From Monarcha castaneiventris obscurior (taxonomy: Eukaryota; Chordata; Aves; Passeriformes; Monarchidae): a stretch of DNA of 64,000 nucleotides. Each line of letters opens with the position of its first letter. Position 1 is the stretch's first letter. The position numbers were made by a program, and so were the translations under genes. The stretch is taken from the NCBI GenBank assembly GCA_026261815.1, contig JAMPIT010000884.1, positions 15,270,210-15,334,209 of the forward strand, written 5' to 3'. The notes below the pieces were generated by a model. The model did not search any database, had not been told where the DNA came from, and was given only the letters and a program-made list of their open reading frames with translations. Positions 1 through 10,800 of the stretch are shown in pieces.

Positions 1-1204
1 GACAGCAGAGCATCAACCTGGTCTAATGCCAATTACTCTCTGAGAGCTGCAGATCAGAGTCCCAGGCAGCAGCCTGTTGGCCTCTCGAGGAGAATACTTT
101 TTGTAGGAGACACAGAGGCAGAACTCTCCCTGAAGGGAATATATTTCACAGTCGTGTATGTAAGGAATCATCAGCTCTTGAAACAATGAGACATTTCCCA
201 CTCAAAACTCCTAATCACCAGCTAAAATAAAAGCCAGGCAGAGCTGCTCTTAATTACCACCAGAGATCCTCAGATCCGGATTTCTCCAATTCCCAGCAGA
301 GACACGTTTTTTCCTGCAGCACACAATAGCTTTGCAATGTACTGCTTTCCCCGTTCCCTCAAATGTATAAACATTTTTTTTTTCCTTCACAATATAAAGT
401 TGATAGTGAATTTAAAAAAAAAAAAAGGAGAAGAAGATGCTATATGGGTATGACTCACCCTGGGAAGAATAAAATAAGGCTTCAAGCTGGGAAAATGCAG
501 GATGAATGAGTGAGAGTATCAGTCACTGATTTTACAGATGTGCTCTTTATTTATCTCATAAACTACTTTAAAATCAATTAACAAAAATGTGAAACTTTTT
601 TTCAAATATTTCAAAACACTCAATTAATTACATAAATTCTGGAGTTATTTCCTCCCCATTGAAAAGCCAAAGCTCCAAGAGCAGAGGAAAGCAGGCCTGA
701 AATAGTTGTGTTAGATACCAGAACTACTTCTATCATTGTCCAGACTGAGACTGGAAGGAAGGTCACTTTGACAGGCACAGCACAATCACACTCACAGGAA
801 TGTGGCCAGGAGGGTGAGATTCTCACAAATATTCTTGTCAAAACCATTGCAGGGATCTTTAAAAAGTGGTCAGGGTTTCAACTCTTCTTCAGTGAGACCC
901 CAATTTCCTGAACACAACCTTGCTACAGAATCAGGAGCAAAAAATGCATTTTGTGCTCGAATTCCATGTTCCAGGTTTGCTATCTAAGAGTTTTCAAATA
1001 GCTCATCCTTTTCATTACAACAATTTGGACCACAGAGCCTAAACAGGAAGGAAATTCTATAGTTTGTGGTGTTTTGACTAACATGAGAAATTATTCCAAT
1101 CAGAGCCAAGCAGAAGTGTGCAGTCTTGTAGAAAAGGACCAAATTAACAATGGAACCCCAAATGGTAACATACATACACGAATATGTGAGTGGATGATGC
1201 TCAC
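1..1204. other. PTPRO intron 2 sequence, no recognised element
   Basis: Downstream of the exon in gene direction. I see only AT-rich single-copy-looking sequence with an A run near 411-426. No frame here resembles PTPRO exon 3. Confidence 0.55.
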
Positions 1205-1500
1205 ATGCAAGACAAGGAGGTGATCCAAGACAGCCAGGATGGCTTCACCAAGGGCAAATTGTGCCTGACAAATCTGGAGGTTTACACTGGATATGAGGAA
1301 AAACTTCTTCACTGAAAGGGTGGTAAGGCACTGGAACAGGCTGCCCAGGGAAGTGGCAGAGTTGCCAAGCCTGGAAGTGTTCAAAGAATGTGTGGAGGTG
1401 GCACCTTGGGACATGGTCTGGTGGTGAACTTGACAGTGTTGGGTTAAGGGTCAAACTTGATGATCCTAGAGGTCTTTTCCAACCTAAATGATACTATGAT
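1205..1500 (+). mobile_element. CR1 LINE fragment, internally deleted
   Basis: Two non-adjacent parts of a CR1 element are joined. Bases about 1205-1276 match the reverse transcriptase region that encodes a [20 protein letters not shown] peptide. From about 1277 the sequence jumps to the CR1 3' end: ATATGAGGAAAAACTTCTTC, then GGAACAGGCTGCCCAGGGAA, and finally GGTCTTTTCCAACCTAAATG with a short ATGATACTATGAT tail. The intervening ORF2 and 3' region is missing. The element is sense on the plus strand, so antisense to PTPRO. It is a dead copy. Confidence 0.88.
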
Positions 1501-1645
1501 TTTGTGTTATATGTATATTTATGTGACAGGATTTTATATTTTTATATGTACATATTTATGCCCATGTATTTATATGAAGAGTGAGGCATATACATATATA
1601 TATATTATATACATGCCAATCTATAATGTATAAAATACATATTTC
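1501..1645. repeat. AT-rich stretch with (TA)n after the CR1 tail
   Basis: Low-complexity TATAT-rich sequence directly follows the CR1 tail, with an alternating TA core near 1592-1612. It may have grown from the CR1 tail microsatellite. Confidence 0.6.
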
Positions 1646-3540
1646 ATTAGCTTTTCAATGCTTTTCTGGGTATATTTTAAGGGGTACAACAAAAGTCTTC
1701 TCTTAAATGGATTCTTCTCTTGCTTAAGAAGTTTCAGCCTGTGAAGAGACCCAGCCATTTCTTGCCAATTCCCTTAGATGTAGCATATTGATGGGAGATG
1801 TGAACAGGAGAAAGGAAATGTCATCAGGATACACCATCAGAAAGCAGAGGTCCTTCACAACTCTCACTGAATCTTTAAGCAGGCAATGCCTTTGAGGGAC
1901 CTTGCTCTCGTGTTCACAAGTATTTGGTTACTCTGTGTGAAACTCAGACCTCCAGCACATGGCCACGTTGAAAGGCTCCATCTCCCTGCACAGTCTCCTT
2001 TGCAAAGTCCAGGACATCCCAGAAAACTCTTGTGAGCACTGTCTTGGGAATAACCACATTGGCATCACTGGCTATCCTGCCTGATTTATTTCATGGCAGC
2101 CTAATGAATGGGGTCAATCTGCCACTGGTAAAGCTCTCCTGACACCAATGAATTTAGAACAGGAATTAATTTGGTACTGGAAGCTAATTGCAATGTGCCA
2201 TTCTTTCCTGTGTAAGATATGGATGGAATAATTTAGATAGTTACATGTCTTTGCATGATTAAATAAACCAAGAATATTAAACAGTCAGACAGCATATGGC
2301 AAAAAAGAAAAATACAAATCTATCCTAATTATTGTCTGCCAAAAAATAAAGTTAATTGAGTCATAGAATTAAGTAGAACAGGCAGTGGACAATACCAATA
2401 AGAGGATAAAAACCTCCAAAAATGAACCAAATACAGCCTCATGCATTTTTGTAGGAGAAACCAGTGGTCACTACAGGAGTTTTTAAGATCTCTTCTCAAA
2501 ACCTGAAGGGCACTGACACACCTTAAAAAGCCCACGCTGCCATGCTGTCTTTTCCTTCCAAACTGCCTTTCAGCTCTGTAGCCCTGTGCTCCAAAAGATG
2601 AACTCAGGAGCAGAGGCTGCAACAAGAGAGCCAGCACCCATCAGTCTGCCTGACAGAAAATATCACGGGGGAGATTGGATCCTTTGCCTTCCAAAGCTCA
2701 CAATTTACAGCCTACTTCTGGAGTTCAGTACATCCTTCAGTGCTGCCTGCAGGATTGCTCTTTCTCTTCCATGAACGTGGTTGTCTCTCTGGTGAGACAA
2801 AACCAGAGAAATCCACTGTTCTCTCTTTGTTACACGTTTCCCACTGGTGGCACTGGCTGAATGCCACAATCACTGCTCCTTCCAAGGTCTGGGGGAGCAG
2901 AAGAGGTCGCAGCAGGAAACCCCAAGATGCTGCCAGCACACCCCCATAAGCCAGGTGGTGAAACCATCAAGCCTTGGAGGAGGGAGAGTGATACAGGATA
3001 TGCCCTTGGAGCCATCAGCCTCACGCTTCTTCAGAACACCTTGTGGAAACCCCCTGAGCCACAAATGGGAAGCCTGGGGCTGGCTTTGGTGGGCCAAGTG
3101 ACTCTGGCTTCCTTCTTCCTTCAGAGATTCCCTGCACAGGAGTGTGTGCACCATCTGCCAGCTTGGATCACACCTTCCCTGCTCCCAGAGACCCTCGTGG
3201 GCTCTGGAAATCAAAGAGCAATGAGCCCTGCTGCACAACTGCAAATGCAGCATCCAAAACCTGCTAAAAATGCATAGTGAGGCTTTTTTTTTTCAGTTGT
3301 ACATGACAATGCATGCTTCAGTTATTTTCTTTGAAGAAAACAAACATAAAATAGAAAATTGGATTAAAATGACTGCTTTGCTTACAAGGTTAAAGCAGTC
3401 AAAGGAAAGGAAATTCAGGCTGCCTGTGAACCCTGAAATTGTTCAGTACTTGCATTACCCAACAACATGATACTTTTCCCATGGGGCCCTTCATGGTTTT
3501 CCTCATCGGGGCAAAACTTGAGCACAGAAGGGAAGGCTGA
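1646..3540. other. PTPRO intron 2 sequence, no recognised element
   Basis: Mostly unique-looking sequence. A slightly GC-richer patch at about 2830-3250 has short overlapping frames on both strands, none resembling a known protein. No exon or repeat family recognised. Confidence 0.5.
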
Positions 3541-3542
3541 AG

Positions 3543-3592
3543 ACGATACAGATGATGCAAAATGATGATACAGATGATACAGATGATGCAGA
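3543..3592. repeat. Imperfect GATACAGATGAT tandem repeat
   Basis: The words GATACAGATGAT and GATGATGCA recur about three times in 50 bases, with small interruptions (AAAAT). A short degenerate minisatellite. Confidence 0.7.
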
Positions 3593-4558
3593 ATCTTGTT
3601 ACTCCTAAATTTTAGGAACCTCACTCAGTAACACGAGCCTACTTTAACATACTTTGAATGCTATTATAGTGGATGGTGTTTCCTCATTGACACAATAATA
3701 CAGGTACAAAAAATCATAACCATTCCTCAGATGTAAGACAACTGAAACTACCCATAGATTCCAAGGTGCCATTTAGGGAAAAAAACCCTAAAATCTGGAA
3801 ATTAGTCTTGCTCCATCCAAACAGATTTTTTTCATCTTCCAGATGAAGAAATCATTTTATATTCTACAAATTGCTTTCAGGTTGGCACATGGAACCAGTC
3901 CTGGATCAACCTCAGAGCCAGAAGCACAGCTGGAAATGTGTGGTAGTTTGCATGGTGACAAGAGCAAACAACATCACACATCTCCCCCAGGATCAATGCA
4001 CCTGGAAATAGTAAGAGACGGGCTACTACAAATGTGCTCTCCATCACAAACACCTTCAGCTGCACTGGCACAAACACATGATTTTGGTGACTGCTGTCTG
4101 CTTTCCAAGTTTAGCATTGCTTCAACATATTAGCAATCAAAGAACAATGTTATAGCATTTAAAACAGAATAAAACTCACCATATAACAGGAGTGCTTACA
4201 CTGAAATGTCAGTCAACACCTGTCATGCCCTTTACTAGATTTTTGGAGCTCCTGGGTCAAAGGGTTTAGGGTGAACATCTGAAAAGGGGGGTTCATTCAT
4301 CACACTATTTTAGTGTGTTACACCTCAGTGTTCAGGAAGGGTCAGCCAGGGGAAGCCTACAGCCTTTCCTTTCTTTTTGCCCACACCTTGTGAATTTTCA
4401 CTCACGTTGTCAGGACTTTTTCCTACTGTTCTCACACAGGGATGTATCCTACACACAAGCAGGACCCACTGACAAAACCCAACAACCACCCAACCTTCTT
4501 CACAAGAAAAAAGCCACACACAAAGACAAGAAACAGAAGAAAAGAAGAATAAGGTGTT
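3593..4558. other. PTPRO intron 2, proximal part
   Basis: Runs from the short tandem repeat to the exon's donor site. No PTPRO exon 3 sequence is visible in any minus frame, so intron 2 is longer than 4.5 kb. Nothing else recognised. Confidence 0.55.
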
Positions 4559-4564
4559 ACTTAC
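4559..4564 (-). promoter_or_regulatory. PTPRO: Splice donor of the PTPRO exon
   Basis: The minus strand reads GTAAGT immediately after the codons Val-Leu-Thr plus one A. This is a full consensus donor, and the resulting phase 1 end fits a Lys codon completed by the next exon, as I recall in human PTPRO. Confidence 0.9.
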
Positions 4565-4838
4565 TGGTTAACACAGTGATTGATCTCGCTGACTTGGAAA
4601 CCATATTTGAGTTCACTACCAACAGAGTTACTATGTAATACAGGCCATGGTATTTGGCATTAAAAACCACAGGGGCAGGTAAAGTGCTATTGAATTCGTC
4701 GAACTGGAAAAAGTAGTTCTTGGATTCTCCAGCTATCTTCACAACATATACAGAGGATGAGCTCACCACATCTGATGCTTCCAGGGAGACAACAATACAA
4801 TTGTCTTCTCGGACAGCGACTTGGAAAGGTTCTGCATT
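4565..4838 (-). CDS. PTPRO: PTPRO (receptor-type tyrosine phosphatase O, GLEPP1) internal coding exon, probably exon 2
   Basis: The 274-base exon reads as 91 codons plus one base on the minus strand. Its translation runs from NAEPFQVAV to ARSITVLT and includes [30 protein letters not shown] and YHGLYYI, which I recognise as the start of the mature PTPRO ectodomain just after the signal peptide. PTPRO is a single-pass membrane phosphatase of podocytes and neurons with several extracellular fibronectin type III repeats and one cytoplasmic phosphatase domain; this exon covers only the extreme N-terminal extracellular part. The exon starts in phase 0 after a pyrimidine-rich tract ending TTGCAG. 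It ends with one base (A) before GTAAGT, so the next codon, Lys in human PTPRO as I recall it, is split. An N-S-T glycosylation sequon lies at 4683-4691. Reading further into the donor gives Ser-Lys-stop, so a longer frame there is not real coding. No frameshift or stop interrupts the exon, which suggests a working gene. Family assignment is from memory, not a search. Confidence 0.93.
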
Positions 4839-4859
4839 CTGCAAGACAAGAATAAAGAG
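4839..4859 (-). promoter_or_regulatory. PTPRO: Splice acceptor of the PTPRO exon
   Basis: Read on the minus strand, a T-rich tract runs into TTGCAG directly before the first Asn codon (AAT, 4836-4838). An AG also occurs a few bases inside the exon (AATGCAG), but using it would remove the conserved Asn-Ala start and shift the junction phase, so the outer AG is preferred. Confidence 0.85.
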
Positions 4860-7800
4860 TTTGCTGAAGTAAAATCCAGTGGTTTACTTTCACCTATTTC
4901 CCTCGATAGTCATACGATACTCATGTTATATTTGCAATAAAGTTACATCTTATATTCTACAAGAGAGGTAACATCAAACAGGAGCAATTATTTCAGGCTA
5001 CAGTTCCCAGTCAGCCAAAGTCCACAGGTATCTGATTATCAGAGGCCAGCCTCTCTGCAGCAGAGGCTGGATCCCGCTGTGTTTTCTGATACTCCAGATA
5101 CTCCATTCCTTACATCCTGAGGAATAAAGCCTCTGTCATTCTTTCTTGAGGAAAGGTGAAGTAGAGCAGAAGAAGGATGAGATTGTAAAGGGTATCAGGG
5201 GTATCAGGGGCAAGAGGATTTCCAATAAAGCCTCAAAGTCATTTAAATCCCAAAAAAAGGAGGTGATTAAATCAAGACTCTTTTATCTTGCAGAAACAGG
5301 ATCATATATTCCTCAATGCAATATATACTGAAAGCCTACAACTGAAGAATAATTTCTGGCACTGCCTAAGCTTTTCCAAATATGCCCATTCCAGCAAGTA
5401 CCAAGTGTTAAGCAGCTCTCACCACTATGTCCACAGTTTTGGCTGGCACTTTTCATTTCCTAAGCTGCAGCATTTAATTTTCAATATTTCTTTTATTGGT
5501 AGCAGAGAGAAAGGAACAATTTAACCTCATTTTCATATATCATAAGCATGTTAAGTCATTGCCAGCTGAAAACGCTTTCCTTTTTATTAATTTCAAACCA
5601 GCTGTCAGGAGAAGCACTTGTTCTCCACAGGAATTTCAAAACAGATTCATGATAATTAATGAGAAGGAAAAGTTCAAGCTTACATTAAGAGTTGCTTTTT
5701 TGTTTATTAGAACACAACACAGCTTATAATTTTTTTTACCCCCCACGAAAACTGTAATATCTGGTATTTTCAGTTCCCAACTCCACAGTATTTCTTTTTC
5801 CTTCGTATTTCACAGGCTGAGAACTCTCAGGGAAAGGTGCAAAATCAAGGTTAGTTTGCAAATTATTCGATCAAGTTCTTCCTGTACCAGAGAGGTAGAG
5901 ACCTCCTTCAGAGATTAATTCTAGCAGCCTGATTACCTCCTATCTTCTTGTGGTTTTTAGTGGGAATTTTTCCATGAAAACATTATTTCTGGGATTTATG
6001 CTGCAAGAACCAGTATACCTATCTGAAATTCACACATATGGTGTTGCCAACTCCTGGCATTCAAAAAAAAAAACACCTCAACAAAATCAACAGCAAAAAA
6101 ACCCTCCCAACAACAACAACAACAAAAATAAACCCACCGAGAAAAAATAATTGGTTCTAGGAGTGTAAGATTTGAAACAGCAGTAGTTTGTCTTTACAAT
6201 TCATGGTATTATCATTGGGCTTTGACATTCACAGGGTACCTAAGGCTATACCACCCTACAGGCCAAGCTACAGGCTTGAGACAAAGGCCCTAAGCAAAGC
6301 CACTCCTCTGATCCAGCCTGAGAACAAGGCACAAAGCATATAATCAGTCCAGCCCAAATAGGATAACCTGTCTAGACAGCTTCAAGCCTGAGATTAAAAA
6401 TAGAGGCAATGCAACCTCAGCTGCTGATTTGAGGCTCACTTTAATTAGTCTTTTAAAAATTACTTTTAAGTTGTTTAAATTTTATCTGCCAATCTTTTCA
6501 ATGGGAGAATATTTTGGTGCAGAAGTCTGGGTCATTTTTCAGAGATGGCAGAGAGATTGTTCCAAAAGGTTTACAATGTAAGACTACAACTACATAAAAG
6601 CTTCCATGTGTTTTCCTCAGCCTCAGCTGAATTCAACAGGCTTACGCTTGAGTAGGTCAAAGTACTACATTTCAAGTGGTTGTATTTTGCCTCAAATCCC
6701 AGTCTAGCATTTGGATTCACACAGATTCAAAACTTTAACTGGGGATTACGCTTAGATCTGGTCAAAACCGAGAAGAGGTTCTCTTATCCTTCCTCCTCCC
6801 TATTTTGTGTTCACTAAGAAAATGTGGAATTAATCCTACTCCAGCCCTCCTGGTGTGGGAAGACAGGAGAAGGAAGGCACAGATGAGCTGGCTTTCCAAA
6901 AGCACATGCACTATTTTATCACAGAAGCCATGGTTGTCTTCCAAGACTGAGCAAGGACTCAGCAAGGTTATTTCTATATAAACTCGAAGTTCCTGTATCT
7001 GTGGGTTTTGACCTTCCATAGACTTGCATTTGAATGCTTCACTAGAGGAAAAAGAATGATGTTATCTCTAAAATTATTCTGGCCTTCCCTTGGCCTTGGC
7101 ACTGAATTCCACAGTACCAACTCCACGTGCCTACCTTGCTACGAAGAACCAGCTAGAAGGGCCAAACCAATTTATACGAGCCAACAAACATTTCAAAGCA
7201 AGTTCCTCATAGCTGGTTGTACTAGAAATCATTTGCTATGCTAATCAAGTACAGCTGGTATTTAAGCATATAATTGCAGAGTCATGGACATTCCTAGGAT
7301 ATAATTAGATGCGTTCAGGGAATGCTCATATGGGTTGTGATTTTATTCTTTGATTCTTCCATGGGTATTGTATTAACCGTGATGAACGCTGTACTTTTAT
7401 TTTTTCCCCTTAATATTTTCGTGAATCCACAGCAAGCACCGTCCAGCAAATGATTCATGAGCCTTCTCCAACAGCTCTCACACAATTAGCATGGAATGCC
7501 TCTGCTAGCTAAATAAAACCCTCAGATGGATGCTGTTGTTACCTATGACAACACCTGTCTGGGGAAAATAGCTTTTTCTGAGTCTTCTATCACCTTAAGC
7601 ACATGGGGATTGTGAAATGATAGCTTCCCTCCTCCATGTACCTGTGTCTAGATGCTCTGGAACCACTGCTGCCACGATGCATTTTTTGAGGGCCCTCTCT
7701 TTAGCAGCTCTGTGCCCCATCCTTCCCCTTCCTTTACCCATCTGCAGGATGCATCCCTCTCTTGAGTGGTCCCCTTGGAGTGATTGTGTGTCCCTCTTCC

Positions 7801-10800
7801 ACACCTCCGTGTGGTCACAGGCTTTTCAACTGCTGCATGCACGGGACACACGGTTTGTGGGAGACATCTGCTGTTTCATATCCATTGGCTCTTGAAATAA
7901 CTTCCATTCTTTAATTTTGTCTTCGAAGATTGGAGTGGCAGATAAGAGATCGATAAAAAGAATTGCCAATTAAGATGTCGTAAGACGAAATCATTTATCT
8001 CCTTTGGAATATGGATTTCACTTGGGCAGTGTTTTAAAACCTTTCTGGTCATCCTTTCTTCATGTTGTACAAGGTGAGAGTTACCAGCCAGCACTGGGCT
8101 CGTGATTTTGAAAAGAAAAAAAACCTGAGTATTTTCTCTAAACACCACTGGAAGTGACAAACGTGCCCCACTTAACTAGATTGTAAAGCCAGTGTATCTT
8201 AAGACTGACAGCATCAGTATGGTAAATACACATTTCATTACTTCTGGTCAGCTACCTCCAGGATTTAATTTGCTGGTGTCACAGCTTGAGCGGCTGTTTC
8301 ATGCCTGTGGGGAAATTTGGCAGGGCTTGTGCATTCAGAACCAAATGATTAGCTCCAGCTTCCTTCCTAGTTTATTATTACAAGCTCGTGCCACGATAAA
8401 GCACTTAGGAAAAAAAAGAAAAAGGAGGGGAAAGTAAATCCCACAATGTGATGCCTGTTCACAGTCATTTCCAGCGCAGGGATGAGTCATGCTAGTGGAA
8501 TTTCCAGCCAATAACCAGGTCCCAATTAAAACAGAAAGGAAGGGGAGGCAAGGAGATATATACAACATGTCGAATAAACAATATTCAAAGAGTAATAGCA
8601 AAATAAATGGTGTGCGGCAGAGCTCAGAGTTCTTTTTCAGAAGTTTATATCCTCGGTTTATTTCCATACAACAGAACGAGTTTTACACATGAGGAAGAGA
8701 TCAAAGTTGCAAAACAACTCCTAATCTTAAGTACTCCAGCTTTTGAATGTCTCATTCTGAAACACATTGTGCCAGAACCCAATTACCAGAAGGGCAAGTA
8801 GTTACAAGTTCTGCTGACTTTAAGAGGAGCTGTGGACACTCAGCAGCTCTGTAAAATTAAAATACTGGTAACTGCGTCTCATTATCTAATGCTAGACAAG
8901 TGGAAATAAAATCTCAAACAAATCTGATTTTTGCCAGCTTTTACAGAGTAAATCCTGCAGCATCACAGAATTTTCAAAGTGGACATCTGAAATCCCAAAG
9001 CAGGAGCAAATTTTAAAGCTATGAGGATCTACTTCTTAGGTACCATTACGATCACCTATTGTATGACACTGGACAAAAATAACCTCAAAGCAAGTACAAG
9101 ACAATATTGAAATCCAAACCTCTTGGATGCAATACTGGCTATTTTGTGAGTGATTCTACTACACTCAGACATATTTTGTCCCAGTGGCCAATAATGCTAA
9201 TTTCATTCTAAATCATACAATGACTCATTCTCACCACGATTCATCTCACTTAATCTTAGGTACTTAAATGGAATGACTAAGGCAGGATGACCTTTTCAGA
9301 TAGAATACCTGTGGATTCATCTAAGGCTGGAATTACTTTTGAAAACGCACTAAACAGCCTAAGGGGCTGATGGTCCCAGCTTGGCAATATTCCTGCAGTC
9401 CTCTGTCACTGGGTGCAGTGAGTCCAAGCCTTACAAAAAAGACAGGACTGGGATCCAGATTTCAGGATCTTGGCCTCTGCTACAGTCTTGCAGTGGTACC
9501 TCCACAGAAAGCATGTAAGGAAAAAATAGTACAGCAAAATTCCTTGGAATTGCTAGCTATCATTGTTAGCTCCTGAACAAAAGAGGTAAAGACATCCTTA
9601 CAGAACTTAGGGAAGTACATCCTAAGCTTTCCAGTGTTCCAGTGAATTCTGGAGCAGGCACAGACCTGAGTGCTGACTGCAAGAGGAAAGGATTGTTTGA
9701 CATGATCCTCAAGAGCATGAACAAAAATATTACAGCTGTGTGACAAAAATGTAAAGACTTTTGGAAAAAAAAGCCTATTTTTATTTCTGGGGCTTTTGTT
9801 TCTATTGACACTTTTGCACAGGTTGTGTAAAGATCATCCCTTAATAAATACTCTTCAGAAGAAATACTCCATGGGAAAAATGCAAATCCGTACAGTTAAG
9901 ATTTTCCATGCAAAAAGGAATATTTTAACATGTAAAAAGATAGCAGAAGCTGCAGTTCTCAATAATTTATGGTTTGTGATTCAGGTTAACACATCATTTC
10001 TGGCATTCTGCTCTATGAATAGTGTCCTCAGCCCTGTTGCTATTCTGAGTCTCAAAAAGCCAGTAATAACAATCCTCTGGTCATATTTTATAAATGAGCT
10101 CCCACATTTCTTTGCTCTGGGAGACAGCTTTAAAGGGACAAGTATTTTTTCCCATCTCTGCCCACAAACGCAGAACACGAGGGTGGGTTTTTTTAAGCAA
10201 ACATCATTATGCTATGGACAGCCCACCATGTTTTGCTGCCATTCTGAAGTTAATAACCTGGAAGGAAATATTTCTTCACTGCTACTATGACAGCATTAAG
10301 GATGCCAGAATGCTAATTTCAGTAAGGCTAATATCTTATGTATCACACTGCTAACATGTCCAATACTTCATAAATTATTGCCAAATATATACTTCTAGCC
10401 CATCTTTCTAGTGCAAACTGCAGAGGGCAAAACCCAAGCACAGTAAATTCCGAGACCTTGATGTTAACAAACTTTAAAACAACGTTAGGACTTCTAGGAT
10501 GGCATTTCTCCCTATTTTTGATCTTGACTGCACATGTACACCCTAAATACAACAGGAATTCACATCCAGGCAGATGGAGTTTGGTTTCTCTCCACTCTAG
10601 ATTTTTAGCTTTTCCCTAGTACTAAAATTATGTCCAAAAGCATAATTCTACTGAAAGAAAATACAATTTTGGTTTCCTTCCCCAACTCAGATCTTTATGG
10701 AGCTCTGCAATTAAAGTTTAGCCATCCCTTGTGGATGTAGCCAAACACATGCCAGATAAACCTCATGCTGTAATTAAAATGCATCTTCCCTCTTGAGCAT

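Noticed and set aside
1100..1454. Overlapping minus-strand frames
   Set aside because: They are antisense readings of the CR1 fragment.
1..4558. Search for PTPRO exon 3
   Set aside because: No minus-strand frame continues the PTPRO ectodomain after the split Lys codon, so exon 3 lies outside the window.
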